From Rhodococcus gordoniae (GTDB lineage Bacteria > Actinomycetota > Actinomycetes > Mycobacteriales > Mycobacteriaceae): a DNA stretch of 64,000 bases. The notes beneath the pieces were generated by a model, which did no database searches, was not told the origin of the DNA, and saw only the letters and a program-made list of their open reading frames with translations. Both the position numbers and the translations under genes were made by a program. The stretch is from assembly GCF_001646655.1 (NCBI RefSeq), contig NZ_LPZN01000001.1, positions 36,046-100,045 on the forward strand, given 5' to 3'. Shown piece by piece: positions 44,122 through 54,794 of the stretch (position 1 is the stretch's first letter; every line of letters begins with the position of its first letter).

Positions 44122-45552
44122 TCAGATCTCGTCGGCGGCTCGCAGCGTCCGGCCCGCCGACGGAATCAGCGCCGTGAACACGAGTGCCAGCACGGCCGCT
44201 GCCACCGCGACGAGGAAGGTGGCGCGGAAAGCGTCGAGGGCGGGGACGACGGCGTCTCCGATCTGCTGGGTCATCGCCGCGAGGATCACGCCGATCACGG
44301 CCGCGGCGCTCGTCGTGCCGATCGAGCGCATCAGGGTATTGAGACTGTTGGCCGCGGCGGACTCGCGCAGCGGAACGGCACCCATGATGAGCGCCGGCAT
44401 CGCGGCGTAGGCGAGGCCCACACCGGCGCCGATGAGCATCGACGCGCCTACGATGTGCCAGACCTCCCGGTACAGCACATACGCCATGAGGTAGCCCAGG
44501 CCCACGAACGCCGCGCCGCAGCCGAGGGTGACGCGGGCCCCGAACCGCGTCGTGATGCGGGCGGAAACGGGAGACAGCGCCATCATGACGATCCCGGCGG
44601 GGGCGAGCGCGATCCCGGCGGTGACCATCGTCTGCCCGAAGCCGTAGCCGGTCTCCACGGGTGCCATCAGGAGCTGTGGGAACGCCAGGATGTTCGAGTA
44701 CATCGAGAACCCGAGTGCCACCGACGCGAGGTTCGTCATCAGGATCGGCCGGCGTGCGGACAGCCGCAGGTCCACGAGCGGTCGCGGCACCCGCAGTTCG
44801 TACAGGCCCCAGCCGAGGAACACCACGAGCGCCCCGGCGAGCATCCCGACGGTGGCAGGGGAGGTCCACCCCCAGTCGTTGCCCTTGGTGACGGGCAGCA
44901 GCAACAGCACGAGAGCGACGGAGAGTGCCAGCGCCCCGGCGATGTCGAAGCGTCCCGGATTGCGGCGCGACGACTCGGGTACGACGAGCAGGATCGCGGC
45001 GATGCCGACGAGTCCGAGCACCAGGGACGCGACGAACAGCATGTGCCAGTCCGTCACCTGGGCGACGAAGGCGGCGAGAGGCAACCCGATCGCGCCGCCG
45101 ACACCCATCGTCGCGCTGATCGTCGCCATCGCGCCGGGCAGGCGGCGCGGGGGCAGTTCGTCGCGGAGGATCGCGATACCGAGCGGGATGGCGCCCACCG
45201 CGGCGCCCTGGAGGGTACGGCCCACGACGAGCGGGATCAGCGTGGACGACAGTGCGCACACGGCCGAACCGAGGACCATCGTCGCCAGCGAGGCGAGGAG
45301 CATTCGGCGCTTGCCGAACATGTCGCCGAGGCGACCGCTGATCGGGGTGACCACCGCGCCGGCGAGCAGAGTCGCCGTCACGGCCCAGGATGTGTTCTGA
45401 GGAGTCGCGCCGACGAGCACCGGAAGCCGGGGGAGGATCGGGACGATCAGGGTCTGCATGAGCGCGACGCTGATCCCGACGGTCGCGAGGACCGGCACGA
45501 TGCCCCGAGGAGCGGGAACCTCCCTGGTGGGGATCGGTGTCTCTACGGCCAT
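44122..45552 (-). CDS. MFS drug/metabolite exporter (DHA2, about 14 helices)
   Basis: 476 residues with repeated membrane helices. Motif A is seen as GRLGDMFGKRRML near residue 72 and motif C-like glycines in ATMGVGGAIGLPLAAF. The proton-driven exporter could extrude drugs or a metabolite. ATG 45552 is used. Confidence 0.9.
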   Translation of the reverse strand: MAVETPIPTREVPAPRGIVPVLATVGISVALMQTLIVPILPRLPVLVGATPQNTSWAVTATLLAGAVVTPISGRLGDMFGKRRMLLASLATMVLGSAVCALSSTLIPLVVGRTLQGAAVGAIPLGIAILRDELPPRRLPGAMATISATMGVGGAIGLPLAAFVAQVTDWHMLFVASLVLGLVGIAAILLVVPESSRRNPGRFDIAGALALSVALVLLLLPVTKGNDWGWTSPATVGMLAGALVVFLGWGLYELRVPRPLVDLRLSARRPILMTNLASVALGFSMYSNILAFPQLLMAPVETGYGFGQTMVTAGIALAPAGIVMMALSPVSARITTRFGARVTLGCGAAFVGLGYLMAYVLYREVWHIVGASMLIGAGVGLAYAAMPALIMGAVPLRESAAANSLNTLMRSIGTTSAAAVIGVILAAMTQQIGDAVVPALDAFRATFLVAVAAAVLALVFTALIPSAGRTLRAADEI

Positions 45553-45696
45553 GCGGCTCCTCGGTCCGGGGCCGGGTGACGCGGCCGACGACAATTCGTG
45601 CGCGATACGAATGATGATCACATCGTGTCTAACACGGCGGAACCGACGATCCCTAGCATCTTCCCGCAGTCCGGTCCGGTGCAGACCCTCCTGTCG

Positions 45697-46047
45697 TCAG
45701 GCCTGACAGTGCCGGTCGGGCTCGGATTCGACGACGGTGACGGAGAACGGCGGATGGTCGTCGGGTACGGAATGGTCGCCGCGCCACGACAGCAGCGACC
45801 AGCGCGACAGGCCCGACAGCGCCGAACCGAGGCTCGCGAACGACAGCGAGGACAACATCGAACCGAACGATCCCACGGAACCGACGGACAGGACCGACCC
45901 GCAACTACCGATCGACAGGATCGAATACGAGGAACCGATCGACAGGATCGACCGTTCGGACGCGATCGAGAGGATCGAACGGTCGGAGAGGACCGAGCGG
46001 CGGGAATTCACGGACTTCGACGGGCTGCGCGACGCGGTGAAGGCCAT
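45697..46047 (-). CDS. Low-complexity SxLSIGS-repeat protein
   Basis: About 116 residues with repeated SILSIGS/SVLSVGS units followed by ALSGLSRWSLLSWRGDH. I recall similar proteins in Corynebacteriales; spacing of Ser and small residues every few positions suggests a beta-solenoid. The opposite strand is also open but encodes only an acidic-basic mirror (DRIER). No clear ribosome site is seen before ATG 46047 or GTG 46062, so the start is uncertain. It lies just downstream of the secreted-protein gene on the same strand. Confidence 0.5.
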   Translation of the reverse strand: MAFTASRSPSKSVNSRRSVLSDRSILSIASERSILSIGSSYSILSIGSCGSVLSVGSVGSFGSMLSSLSFASLGSALSGLSRWSLLSWRGDHSVPDDHPPFSVTVVESEPDRHCQA

Positions 46048-46166
46048 GCTCCGGTCTATCACGCACGGCGGCCGCGAGGGAAGGGACGGAGGTCGAGGAG
46101 AAACGACGAAGACCGCCGGAAAGTGTTTCCGGCGGCCTTCGATGCGTCGAAGTGTTCTTCGTTCGA

Positions 46167-47027
46167 TCAGGGAACCGCGACGAGACCCACGGTGGGCAGG
46201 AAGGTGCACGAACGCGGGTCGGCGCCTTCGGCCTGTGTGGTGATTCCACCGGAGATCACGGCGAGGACCTGACCCGAACCGGTGTCGGCGATCGTGCTCA
46301 GCGTGGTCGGGCCGTCGGGGTTGATCCGCGCGTCGTTGGTGAGCGGCTGCGTTCCCGTGCGGCCGTTGGAGACATTGACCCAGCTCAGCGTGAGCGGCTG
46401 CTCCTGCACGTCGGCCGCGGGAGCGGTGCCCAGAGCCGTGAAGACGAAACCGGTCTGGCCTGCGGCCGGTCCGGGCGGGGGCAGCTGGGACGGACCTGCA
46501 ACCGCGAGGGCTGTGCCCACGGAGTCCCGGCCGTCGCCGATGCAGCCCTTGCCGATGGTCGGGTACAGGAACTGCGAGATCACCACGGCGCCGGGCTCGG
46601 GAAGGTCGGGTCCGCCGCCGCCGCTACCGTCGAGGAACTTGATGACGCGCTGGAGCGTGCTCTTCACCGACTCGGGGAGCTGGGAGTTCTCGAGCAGTTC
46701 CTTGGCCTGCGCCAGCAGATCGTTCTTGCCGTCGGCAGCGTCGGCGACATCCGCGGGGCCCGCGGCGGCGCCGATGATCGCGGGTGCGAGGGATGCCAGT
46801 GCCTCGACCTCTTCGGGATTCGCCCGGACTCCGGCCAGAAGGTCGGTCAACGACTCGACGGACAGATCGGCGGGAATCTCGAACCGGGGCAGCTCGACGA
46901 GCCTTGCCAGATCCGGCAATGCGGGTGGAGCCGGTTGCGCGACGGCCTGCGTAGGCACGGCCAATCCCGCGGTGGCAGCGAGCGCGCACAGCGTGAGCGC
47001 CCGTCGCATTCCTCGAGTACGAAGCAC
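46167..47027 (-). CDS. Secreted Ala/Pro-rich protein (Rv1157c-like position)
   Basis: 286 residues with a signal peptide (MRRALTLCALAATAGLAVPTQAVAQ) and a mature part rich in Ala, Pro and Gly. One possible disulfide pair (GKGCIGDGRDS and PRSCTFLP) frames an Ig-like domain. GTG 47027 has GGATGGGG upstream; ATG 47009 is possible. Divergent from pimE as in mycobacteria. Function unknown. Confidence 0.8.
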   Translation of the reverse strand: MLRTRGMRRALTLCALAATAGLAVPTQAVAQPAPPALPDLARLVELPRFEIPADLSVESLTDLLAGVRANPEEVEALASLAPAIIGAAAGPADVADAADGKNDLLAQAKELLENSQLPESVKSTLQRVIKFLDGSGGGGPDLPEPGAVVISQFLYPTIGKGCIGDGRDSVGTALAVAGPSQLPPPGPAAGQTGFVFTALGTAPAADVQEQPLTLSWVNVSNGRTGTQPLTNDARINPDGPTTLSTIADTGSGQVLAVISGGITTQAEGADPRSCTFLPTVGLVAVP

Positions 47028-47360
47028 TGTTCCCCATCCTTGTCGTTGAAGCATCCGGACGTTCGGTACGAACGGTCGGATGCTGACGGCTCGAGGAGAC
47101 ACTCTATGGACCCCCCGCACACGGGACAAGCCTTCCGTTTCGGAACGGCACGCCCATCGCTGGTTCGGGATTGTAACCACGGGCTGTTCCGTTCCTCGGA
47201 TCCTGTCGAACATAACCCGCCCGGCCTGAGAAGATTGTGACTGTAGATGAAATCGTTACGGGAGTGAAGTCCGGTTCGTTCGCATGCCGATCGGAACGGT
47301 AATCTCCTTCGCCGGGTCCGGTTCACCGGACGGACGTTCGACGGGAGAGGCCGCACCGCA
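47028..47360. other. Divergent intergenic region with hairpin
   Basis: About 330 bases between two divergent genes. It holds a 7-bp-arm inverted repeat GTCCGGT-TC-ACCGGAC at 47316-47331, 29 bases before pimE, possibly an operator. Nothing else was recognised. Confidence 0.5.
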
Positions 47361-48665
47361 GTGCCACGAGGGTTTGCTTCGCACCGGATGCGGTGGTGCG
47401 CGGCGTTACTGGCGCTGTCGGTCGTCGTCCGTCTGGCCTGGGCATTCATCACGCCCAACGGGATGAACCTCGTCGACCTGCACGTCTACGTCGACGGATC
47501 GGCCGCCTTGCTGCAGGGGAACCTCTACGGATTCACCTATTCGGAGGACACCCCCGACTTCCCGCTGCCGTTCACCTATCCGCCCTTCGCCGCGCTCGTC
47601 TTCCTGCCCCTGCACCTGATCCCGTTCGGTGTCCTGGGCGTGGCATGGCAGCTGCTGACGGTCGCTGCGCTCTTCGCCGTCGTGCGGATCGCTCTCGAAC
47701 TCGTCGTGAGCGACGGTGATGTCGACGAGGACGGCGCTGCCGCGCCGGCGCGGAACCGGTCGTGGACCGGTACCGCGATGGTGTGGACGGCCGCGGGGAT
47801 CTGGACCGAACCGGTTCGCACCACACTCGACTACGGGCAGATCAACGTCTTCCTCGTCCTCGGCGTGATGCTCGCGGTGCGCAGTTCGCGGTGGTGGCTG
47901 TCGGGGGGTCTCGTCGGTGTGCTCGCCGGCATCAAGCTCACGCCCGCGATCACCGGGTTGTACTTCCTCGCGCAACGGCGCCGGCGTGAGGCGGTGTTCT
48001 CCGCCGTCGTCTTTGCGGGGACGGTCCTGGTGAGCCTGCTCGTGCTCGGCTCCCAGGCCGCCACCTACTTCGGCTCCCTCCTGGGCGACGCGGACCGGAT
48101 CGGGCCGGTCGTCTCGGTGTGGAACCAGTCGCTGCGCGGAGCCCTGAGCCGCGTCGCCGGTGAGGACGTGGGTCTCGGCCCGGCGTGGCTGCTCGCCGTC
48201 GTCGTCTGCGCCGTCCTCGCGTTCGCGGCGTGGCGGTCGCTGCGGCCGTTGCCCGACGGAACCCACGATCGCCTCGGCACGCTGCTGGTCGTGCAGCTGT
48301 TCGGTCTGCTCGTCTCACCCATCTCGTGGGTCCACCACTGGGTATGGGTGGTTCCGCTGCTGCTGTGGCTGGTCTACGGCCCTGCGGCACGCACGCTCGG
48401 CGCCCGCGTCGTCGCCGTGTGCTGGGCGGCGGTCACGCTGATCGGCGTCCCGTGGGTGCTCAGCACGGCGCAGGACTCGATCTGGGACGTCGAACGCCCC
48501 GCTCCGCTCGCCTGGCTGGGCGCGGTCAACGTGGTGGGTGTCCTTGCCGTCTACGTCGTCATGATCCTCGCCGGGCGCACGGGACGGGACGAGCAGGCGA
48601 CTACGGACCCGAGTGTCGGGCCTCCTCGTCGATCCGGCGCGCAAGAGCCGGATCCGACTCCGTGA
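47361..48665 (+). CDS. pimE: Polyprenol-phosphate-mannose-dependent mannosyltransferase PimE (GT87)
   Basis: A 434-residue multi-pass membrane glycosyltransferase adding the fifth mannose, alpha-1,2, in higher PIM biosynthesis. The GT-C catalytic Asp is expected in the first outer loop, where [12 protein letters not shown] is found near residue 38; [10 protein letters not shown] and about 11 helices follow. GTG 47361 is used; ATG 47388 is possible. Its 3-prime end overlaps the convergent phhB by 65 bases. Position before phhB-mutT2 is as in M. tuberculosis. Confidence 0.88.
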   Translation: MPRGFASHRMRWCAALLALSVVVRLAWAFITPNGMNLVDLHVYVDGSAALLQGNLYGFTYSEDTPDFPLPFTYPPFAALVFLPLHLIPFGVLGVAWQLLTVAALFAVVRIALELVVSDGDVDEDGAAAPARNRSWTGTAMVWTAAGIWTEPVRTTLDYGQINVFLVLGVMLAVRSSRWWLSGGLVGVLAGIKLTPAITGLYFLAQRRRREAVFSAVVFAGTVLVSLLVLGSQAATYFGSLLGDADRIGPVVSVWNQSLRGALSRVAGEDVGLGPAWLLAVVVCAVLAFAAWRSLRPLPDGTHDRLGTLLVVQLFGLLVSPISWVHHWVWVVPLLLWLVYGPAARTLGARVVAVCWAAVTLIGVPWVLSTAQDSIWDVERPAPLAWLGAVNVVGVLAVYVVMILAGRTGRDEQATTDPSVGPPRRSGAQEPDPTP

Positions 48666-48897
48666 TGCCACCGGCGGAGTGCGTGCTCAACGCGAAGGTC
48701 ACCTTCCGCCACCTGATGTCGATGTCCGGATGATGGTTCGCCTCCTCGGCGACGACGGCCACCCGGTCGACGAGCGCGATCGCGTCGGGAAAGGTCGGTG
48801 CCTCGATGGTGCGGACGAGCGACCGTCCCGCGCGGTGCCAGTGCGGCAGCTCGGCCAGCGCGGCGTCGATCTCTCCGTCCGTCAGCAGCTGGGACAT
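48601..48897 (-). CDS. phhB: Pterin-4a-carbinolamine dehydratase
   Basis: 98 residues with the catalytic [13 protein letters not shown] motif near residue 50 and the [11 protein letters not shown] strand. It dehydrates 4a-hydroxytetrahydrobiopterin or acts as a small regulatory protein. It is antisense to the last 65 bases of pimE and starts only about 16-25 bases from the divergent mutT2 start, leaving almost no untranslated region; one or both mRNAs may be leaderless. Confidence 0.92.
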   Translation of the reverse strand: MSQLLTDGEIDAALAELPHWHRAGRSLVRTIEAPTFPDAIALVDRVAVVAEEANHHPDIDIRWRKVTFALSTHSAGGITESDPALARRIDEEARHSGP

Positions 48898-48922
48898 GAC
48901 TCATTCTGGGACGATGCGGGTC

Positions 48923-49345
48923 ATGTCTGCAAGCACATCGTCTGCGAGTACACCGGCGCCCGACGGGCACGTAGTGGCCGGCGCCGTCATCCGGGACGGA
49001 CGCGTGCTGCTCGCCCAGCGTCTCCGGCCCGCCGACCTCGCGGGACTGTGGGAGTTGCCCGGCGGCAAGGCCGAACCGGGGGAGAGTGCGGAAGCGGCGC
49101 TCGTGCGGGAGCTGAGGGAAGAACTCGGTGTCGAGGTGCGCGGCGCGGAACGTCTGGGCGTGGCGGTGCCGTTGGCGGGGGGCCGGGAGTTGTGTGCCTA
49201 CCGTGTCGAACTCGTCTCCGGTGATCCCGAGCCGCTCGACCACGCGGCGTTGCGGTGGGTCGACGCGGACGAACTCGGGCGGATCGATCTCGTCCCGGCC
49301 GACCGCGCGTGGATCCCGGACCTGCGGGAGCATCTGCAGCGCTGA
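48923..49345 (+). CDS. mutT2: Nudix hydrolase MutT2
   Basis: 140 residues with a complete Nudix box GGKAEPGESAEAALVRELREELGV near residue 37. It removes oxidised or modified nucleotides such as 8-oxo-dGTP or 5-methyl-dCTP. ATG 48923 is used; ATG 48914 in frame is possible. The stop is one base from that of the convergent small gene. Confidence 0.9.
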   Translation: MSASTSSASTPAPDGHVVAGAVIRDGRVLLAQRLRPADLAGLWELPGGKAEPGESAEAALVRELREELGVEVRGAERLGVAVPLAGGRELCAYRVELVSGDPEPLDHAALRWVDADELGRIDLVPADRAWIPDLREHLQR

Positions 49346-49346
49346 G

Positions 49347-49523
49347 TCAGGCGGCACGGGCCCGGTCGAGATATTTGCGCAGTTCCTTCTTGCTCAGGCC
49401 GTCGTTCTCGACCTTCCTCATGCGCATGACGACGACGGGGCATTCGAGGCACCGCGTCTTCTTGCGGCAGCACTTCTTCTTCGGCTTCAGGCCTGCGACC
49501 TTGCTCGCCTTCACCTTCCCCAT
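49347..49523 (-). CDS. Small basic Cys-rich protein, 58 residues
   Basis: MGKVKASKVAGLKPKKKCCR followed by RCLECPVVVMRMRKVEND; four cysteines in CC-x5-C-x2-C arrangement suggest a small zinc-binding knuckle. Conserved small proteins with a KKCC...RC..CPVV core are known to me from mycobacteria, without function. ATG 49523 has a GGCAGGCGGGA tract upstream; ATG 49598 would add 25 residues. Confidence 0.65.
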   Translation of the reverse strand: MGKVKASKVAGLKPKKKCCRKKTRCLECPVVVMRMRKVENDGLSKKELRKYLDRARAA

Positions 49524-49884
49524 ACGTCCCGCCTGCCTTCCACGGACCAGCGCGCGGCGAATCCACCGGCGGGCGAAGGTTAGCATCCCCTTACTCATGG
49601 GCCAAGGGGTGGATGAGGTGCCCGATTCGGTCCTCGCGTCTCCCGCGGAAGTGTCGAACGTCACCCCGATCATTGCCGACCTGCGGATATCGGCTGAGGT
49701 AGACGCAGCGACCTACGAGCGGCCTGTAAAGTGTATTGACGGCCGCAGTACTTGCACGCCGAGTTTCGGGCGGAGCAGGTAGCTCGCAATCTCGCGTCGC
49801 GGCCATCGAGACGAACGCCGTACGGGCGAGGTGCCGACCGGGTCCAGTGCCGTGTGGCCGGACTACAGCCAGGAGAGCTATCGC
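49524..49884. other. Leader region upstream of typA
   Basis: About 360 bases without a convincing gene except a possible N-terminal extension of the small gene. A -10-like TAAAGT is at 49727-49732, which would give typA a leader of about 150 bases. No riboswitch was recognised. Confidence 0.45.
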
Positions 49885-51771
49885 GTGAGCACCGCTGATT
49901 TTCGGAACGTCGCCATCGTGGCGCACGTCGACCATGGAAAGACCACTCTCGTCGACGCCATGTTGCGCCAGTCGGGCGCGTTCGCCGAACGTGCGGAACT
50001 CGTCGACCGGGTCATGGACTCGGGCGACCTCGAGCGCGAGAAGGGCATCACCATTCTCGCGAAGAACACCGCTGTGCACCGGCACAACCCCGACGGCACC
50101 GTCACGGTCATCAACGTCATCGACACTCCCGGCCACGCCGACTTCGGTGGTGAGGTCGAGCGCGGCCTGTCCATGGTCGACGGTGTCGTCCTGCTCGTGG
50201 ACTCCTCCGAGGGGCCGCTGCCGCAGACCCGTTTCGTGCTGCGCAAGGCTCTCGCCGCGTCGCTGCCGGTGATCCTCGTGGTCAACAAGACCGACCGGCC
50301 CGACGCCCGCATCGCCGAGGTCGTCGAGGAGAGCCAGACCCTGCTGCTCGACCTCGCGTCCGACCTCGACGACGAAGCCGCCGAAGCCGCCGAGCTCGCC
50401 CTCGGCCTGCCCGTCCTCTACGCCTCCGGCCGTGAAGGCAAGGCATCGAAGAAGCAGCCCGAGAACGGCCAGGTCCCCGACGCCGAGAACCTCGACGAGC
50501 TCTTCGAGGTCCTCATGGAGTGCATCCCCGCACCCAAGGGTGATCCGGCGGCCCCGCTGCAGGCCCACGTCACCAACCTCGACGCCTCCGAGTTCCTCGG
50601 TCGTCTCGCGCTGCTGCGCATCCACCACGGCGAGCTGCGCAAGGGCCAGACCGTCGCGTGGATGCACGCCGACGGCGTCAAGAACGTCAAGATCACCGAG
50701 CTACTCAAGACCGTCGGTGTCGAGCGCCAGCCGGGCGAGGTCGCGGTCGCCGGCGACATCGTCGCCGTGGCCGGCATCCCGGAGATCATGATCGGCGACA
50801 CGCTCGCCGATCCGGAGACCCCGGTGGCACTCCCGCGCATCACCGTCGACGAGCCGGCCATCTCGATGGTCATCGGCACCAACACCTCGCCGCTCGTCGG
50901 CCGGGTCAAGGGCCACAAGCTCACCGCGCGCATGGTCAAGACGCGGCTCGATTCCGAACTCGTCGGCAACGTGTCGCTGCGCGTGCTCGACATCGGACGT
51001 CCGGACGCATGGGAGGTGCAGGGCCGTGGCGAACTCGCCCTGGCCATCCTCGTCGAGCAGATGCGCCGCGAAGGCTTCGAGCTGACCGTCGGCAAGCCGC
51101 AGGTGGTCACCCGGACCATCGACGGCAAGCTGCACGAGCCCTACGAAGAGCTGACCATCGACAGCCCCGAGGAGCACCTCGGCGCCATCACCCAGCTCCT
51201 CGCCAACCGCAAGGGCAAGATGGTCCAGATGACCAACCAGGGCACCGGCTGGGTCCGCATGGAGTTCATCATCCCGTCGCGCGGCCTGATCGGTTTCCGC
51301 ACCGACTTCCTCACCGAGACCCGCGGCACCGGCATCTCCAACGCGATCTTCCACGGCTACGCGCCGTGGGCCGGCGAGATCCGGGCGCGCCACACCGGTT
51401 CGCTCGTCTCCGACCGTGCCGGTACGGTCACCCCGTTCGCGATGATCCAGCTCGCCGATCGCGGCACCTTCTTCGTCGAACCGGGCAGCGACACCTACGA
51501 AGGTCACGTCGTGGGCATCAACCCGCGCGCCGAGGACCTCGACATCAACGTCACCCGCGAGAAGAAGCTCACCAACATGCGCTCTTCGACGGCCGACGTG
51601 ATGGAGACCCTCGCCAAGCCGATCGAGCTGACCCTCGAGGCCGCGCTCGAATTCTGTGCCGCAGACGAGTGCGTCGAGGTCACCCCGGAGGACGTGCGCG
51701 TGCGGAAGCTGCACCTGTCGCAGACCGACCGTGCGCGTGCGCGGTCGCGGGAGAAGGCCCGTAACAAGTAG
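49885..51771 (+). CDS. typA: Ribosome-associated GTPase TypA/BipA
   Basis: 628 residues. Translation-factor GTPase with G1 AHVDHGKTT, G3 DTPGHADF and G4 NKTDRPDA, then domains II, III, V and the C-terminal BipA domain. Assists ribosome assembly and stress adaptation. GTG 49885 follows AGGAG at 9 bases. Confidence 0.97.
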   Translation: MSTADFRNVAIVAHVDHGKTTLVDAMLRQSGAFAERAELVDRVMDSGDLEREKGITILAKNTAVHRHNPDGTVTVINVIDTPGHADFGGEVERGLSMVDGVVLLVDSSEGPLPQTRFVLRKALAASLPVILVVNKTDRPDARIAEVVEESQTLLLDLASDLDDEAAEAAELALGLPVLYASGREGKASKKQPENGQVPDAENLDELFEVLMECIPAPKGDPAAPLQAHVTNLDASEFLGRLALLRIHHGELRKGQTVAWMHADGVKNVKITELLKTVGVERQPGEVAVAGDIVAVAGIPEIMIGDTLADPETPVALPRITVDEPAISMVIGTNTSPLVGRVKGHKLTARMVKTRLDSELVGNVSLRVLDIGRPDAWEVQGRGELALAILVEQMRREGFELTVGKPQVVTRTIDGKLHEPYEELTIDSPEEHLGAITQLLANRKGKMVQMTNQGTGWVRMEFIIPSRGLIGFRTDFLTETRGTGISNAIFHGYAPWAGEIRARHTGSLVSDRAGTVTPFAMIQLADRGTFFVEPGSDTYEGHVVGINPRAEDLDINVTREKKLTNMRSSTADVMETLAKPIELTLEAALEFCAADECVEVTPEDVRVRKLHLSQTDRARARSREKARNK

Positions 51772-51780
51772 TCCAGGTGT

Positions 51781-51818
51781 GGGTGGCCCCGGCGAGCGCA
51801 TGCTGGCCGGGGCCACCC
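51781..51818 (+). terminator. Terminator hairpin after typA
   Basis: GGGTGGCCCCGGC and GCCGGGGCCACCC, perfect 13-bp arms around a 12-base loop, start 9 bases after the typA stop. Confidence 0.88.
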
Positions 51819-51849
51819 ATGTACCACCTGCCTCACGGAAGGAGCCCGA

Positions 51850-53805
51850 GTGTCGCGTACGCGCGCTCGTCGCCGACTGATCGGGGCGACGGCCGGCACG
51901 GCCGTGGCTGTGCTGGTCCTGACCGCCTGCACCGCCGACCCGCCCCCGCCGATCGAACAGGCGGAGCCGACCACGACTCCCGCTCCCGCGCCGCAGCGCA
52001 GCACGGTGGTGGTCGCGATCGACGAGGTCGGCTCGGGCTTCAATCCGCATCTGCTCGCCGATCAGTCGCCGGTCGCCAACGCGGTCGCCGAACTCGTGCT
52101 CCCCAGCGCCTTCCGGGCCGTTCCCGACTCGCAGAACCCCGCGGTCACGCTGCTGGTTCCCGACGACTCGCTGCTCCTGTCCGCCGAGGTCACCGACGAG
52201 GCCCCGTTCACGATCACCTACCGCCTTCGCGACGAGGCCCAGTGGTCGGACGGTGCACCGATCGCCGCCGAGGACTTCCGGTATCTGTGGCAGCAGATGG
52301 TCACCCAGCCCGGCGTGGTCGATCCCGCCGGTTACCGGCTCATCGACGACATCCGGTCGTCGGGTGGAGGCAAGACGGTCACCGTCACGCTGCGCGAGCC
52401 GTATCCCGCCTGGCGCGAACTGTTCACCGATCTGCTGCCCGCACACCTGGTGAAGGACACGCCGGGTGGTTTCTCCACGGGGCTGTCCGAGACCATCCCC
52501 GTGTCCGGTGGGCGGTTCCACGTCGACAACGTCGATCGCGGGCGCGCCGAGGTCCTGCTCGAACGCAACGACCGGTTCTGGGGCACCCCGGCCGGACCGG
52601 ACGAGCTGCTGATGCGCCGCGCCGGCACCGATGCCCAGGTGACCGAATCCGTGCGCAGCGACGACGCGCAGGTGGTCCAGAGTGCGGGCGGAGTCGCCCT
52701 GGAAGCGCAGCTCGCCGCCGTGCCGGGCGTGCGCACCGGCGTCCAGCTGCAGCCGCGCACACTCGACCTGATCCTCAACACCCGCACCGCCGAACTCGCC
52801 GATCCGCGGGTCCGGCGAGGCGTGCTCGGCCTGCTCGATCCGGACCTGCTCGGGCTCGTCGCCACCGGTGACAGCACCGAGATCGTGCGCGCCCGTGCCC
52901 AGGTGCTCGCGCCGTCCGATCCGGGATACGCCGACACGATGCCGCCGCGACCGTCCCGGGAGGAGGCCCTCGGCCGTCTCGCCGAGGCCGGATATCTGCC
53001 GACCCCACCCGCCGATCCGCCGGCACCCGCAGACCCGGCCGCGCCCGAGACCAGGACGTCCGCATCACCGGCGAGCGGGACTCCCGAGCCGGGGAGTGCG
53101 GGCGCTGCGACGTTGCCCGAGGGCACCCTGGCCCGGGACGGAGAACCGTTGACGCTGGTGCTGGGCGTGCCGGAGGGAGACGAGACCGCGCGGGCCGTCG
53201 CACGCACCGCCGTCGACCTGTGGCGCGGTGCCGGGATCGACGCGTCGGTCGACGAACTGTCCCCGGACGAGCTGTACGGCGAGGCCCTCGTCGAGGGCGG
53301 CGTGCACGCGATCGTCGGCTGGATGCGTGCCGGAGGCGATCCCGCCACGGCCGCGCTGTCCCGGTTCGGATGCGTACCGGTGGCCGCGGCGCCCACCGCG
53401 GCGGGGGAGGACCTCCCGCCCACGCCCGTACCCGCCGCCCAGGAGACGACACGGCCGTCGGACGGAACACCGCCGGACCCCGCGACCACCACACTCGACG
53501 AGGACGACGTGGAGGAACGCGAGGACGCCGTCGCAGCGCAGCTCGAGGCGCCGAGCAACCTCTCGGGTGCCTGCGACCCCGGGCTCGAACCGGACCTGCT
53601 GGCGGCTCTGAACGGCGCCGCCGATCCGGCGGACGTCGTCGCCGCCGTACAGCCGAGGCTGTGGGATCTCGCGGTGAACCTGCCGATCCTGCAGGACAGG
53701 ACCGTCGTCGCAGCCGGTCCGGGTGTCGAGAACGTCTCGCTGACAGCCGCTGTCGCCACCGGTATTCTCGGCGACGCCCATCTGTGGGGAAGGACCACAC
53801 CGTGA
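51850..53805 (+). CDS. lpqW: Lipoprotein LpqW-like, ABC substrate-binding fold
   Basis: 651 residues with a lipoprotein signal ending in lipobox LTAC, a Pro/Thr linker, then an oligopeptide-binding-protein-like fold with a long Pro/Glu-rich insertion near residues 375-420. In mycobacteria LpqW does not import but steers PIM/LAM biosynthesis together with PimE, whose gene is 3 kb upstream here. GTG 51850 follows GGAAGGAG. Its stop overlaps the mshB start (GTGA). Confidence 0.87.
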   Translation: MSRTRARRRLIGATAGTAVAVLVLTACTADPPPPIEQAEPTTTPAPAPQRSTVVVAIDEVGSGFNPHLLADQSPVANAVAELVLPSAFRAVPDSQNPAVTLLVPDDSLLLSAEVTDEAPFTITYRLRDEAQWSDGAPIAAEDFRYLWQQMVTQPGVVDPAGYRLIDDIRSSGGGKTVTVTLREPYPAWRELFTDLLPAHLVKDTPGGFSTGLSETIPVSGGRFHVDNVDRGRAEVLLERNDRFWGTPAGPDELLMRRAGTDAQVTESVRSDDAQVVQSAGGVALEAQLAAVPGVRTGVQLQPRTLDLILNTRTAELADPRVRRGVLGLLDPDLLGLVATGDSTEIVRARAQVLAPSDPGYADTMPPRPSREEALGRLAEAGYLPTPPADPPAPADPAAPETRTSASPASGTPEPGSAGAATLPEGTLARDGEPLTLVLGVPEGDETARAVARTAVDLWRGAGIDASVDELSPDELYGEALVEGGVHAIVGWMRAGGDPATAALSRFGCVPVAAAPTAAGEDLPPTPVPAAQETTRPSDGTPPDPATTTLDEDDVEEREDAVAAQLEAPSNLSGACDPGLEPDLLAALNGAADPADVVAAVQPRLWDLAVNLPILQDRTVVAAGPGVENVSLTAAVATGILGDAHLWGRTTP

Positions 53806-54707
53806 TCGACACTCCGGGGGCCGTCCCCAATGCTGCGGATCGCCGGCTTCTGCTCGTCCACGCCCATCCCGACGACGAAACGCTCACCACCGGCGGCACC
53901 ATCGCCCGGTACGTCGCCGAAGGCGCCGAGGTCACCGTCGTGACCTGCACGCTCGGTGAGGAGGGCGAAGTGATCGGCGACGAGTGGGCCCAGCTCACCG
54001 CCGACCGCGCCGATCAGCTCGGCGGCTATCGCATCCTCGAACTCACCCGGGCGCTCGACGCGCTCGGCGTCGACCGACCGCGTTTTCTCGGCGGTGCCGG
54101 GCACTGGCGCGACTCCGGGATGGCGGGCACCCCCTCCGCCGACAATCCTCGCGCCTGGGTCGACGCCGACCGCGACGAGGCGGTCGAGGCGCTCGTCGCC
54201 GTGATCCGCAAGATGCGTCCGCACGTGGTCGTCACCTACGACCCGTTCGGTGGCTACGGGCATCCCGACCACATCGCGGTGCACGAGCGGGTGACCGCGG
54301 CCGTCGAGGCGGCGGGAACCGAGGACTACCCGTCCGCCGGCGCGGCCTGGACTCCCGCGAAGGTGTACTGGACCGTCACCGAACGGTCCGCACTCGAACG
54401 TGGCGTCGCGGCCATGGGATCGCTGCCCGAAGGGTGGCGCAGACCCGAGCCGGGCGAACTGCCGAGCGTGCCCGACGAGGAGGTCACCACCGTCGTCGAC
54501 GTCCGGTCGGTTCTCGACGCGAAGCGAACCGCGATGGCGGCGCACGCGACCCAGGTGCTGGTCGCGCCGGACGGTGAGCAGTTCGTGCTCTCCAACCTCG
54601 TCGCCCAGCCCGTCCTCGACCACGAGCACTTCGTGCTCGTTCGCGGTCGGCTCGGTCTCACCGACCCGACGGGACGAGAAGACGATCTCTTCTCCGGTAT
54701 CGGCTAG
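53802..54707 (+). CDS. mshB: N-acetyl-GlcN-Ins deacetylase MshB
   Basis: 301 residues. Zinc deacetylase in mycothiol biosynthesis; the AHPDDE motif near residue 21 and the second zinc motif GHPDH near 146 are in place. Mycothiol is specific to actinobacteria. Confidence 0.95.
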   Translation: MIDTPGAVPNAADRRLLLVHAHPDDETLTTGGTIARYVAEGAEVTVVTCTLGEEGEVIGDEWAQLTADRADQLGGYRILELTRALDALGVDRPRFLGGAGHWRDSGMAGTPSADNPRAWVDADRDEAVEALVAVIRKMRPHVVVTYDPFGGYGHPDHIAVHERVTAAVEAAGTEDYPSAGAAWTPAKVYWTVTERSALERGVAAMGSLPEGWRRPEPGELPSVPDEEVTTVVDVRSVLDAKRTAMAAHATQVLVAPDGEQFVLSNLVAQPVLDHEHFVLVRGRLGLTDPTGREDDLFSGIG

Positions 54708-54794
54708 TGTGATCCGAGTCGTCAGTGGGATCGTCAGTGGCGCGGGTCACTCGTCCTCGCGTCGCGCAGATACACACCGTGCAGGGGGTTGTCG

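Noticed and set aside
45900..46000. CRISPR-like repeated GATCGACAGGATCG units
   Set aside because: Units are short, irregular and within a coding frame; no spacers and no cas genes.
45737..46243. Plus-strand acidic/basic repeat protein opposite the SxLSIGS gene
   Set aside because: Its composition mirrors the minus-strand repeats and its last part runs into the secreted-protein gene; the minus-strand pattern resembles a family I know.
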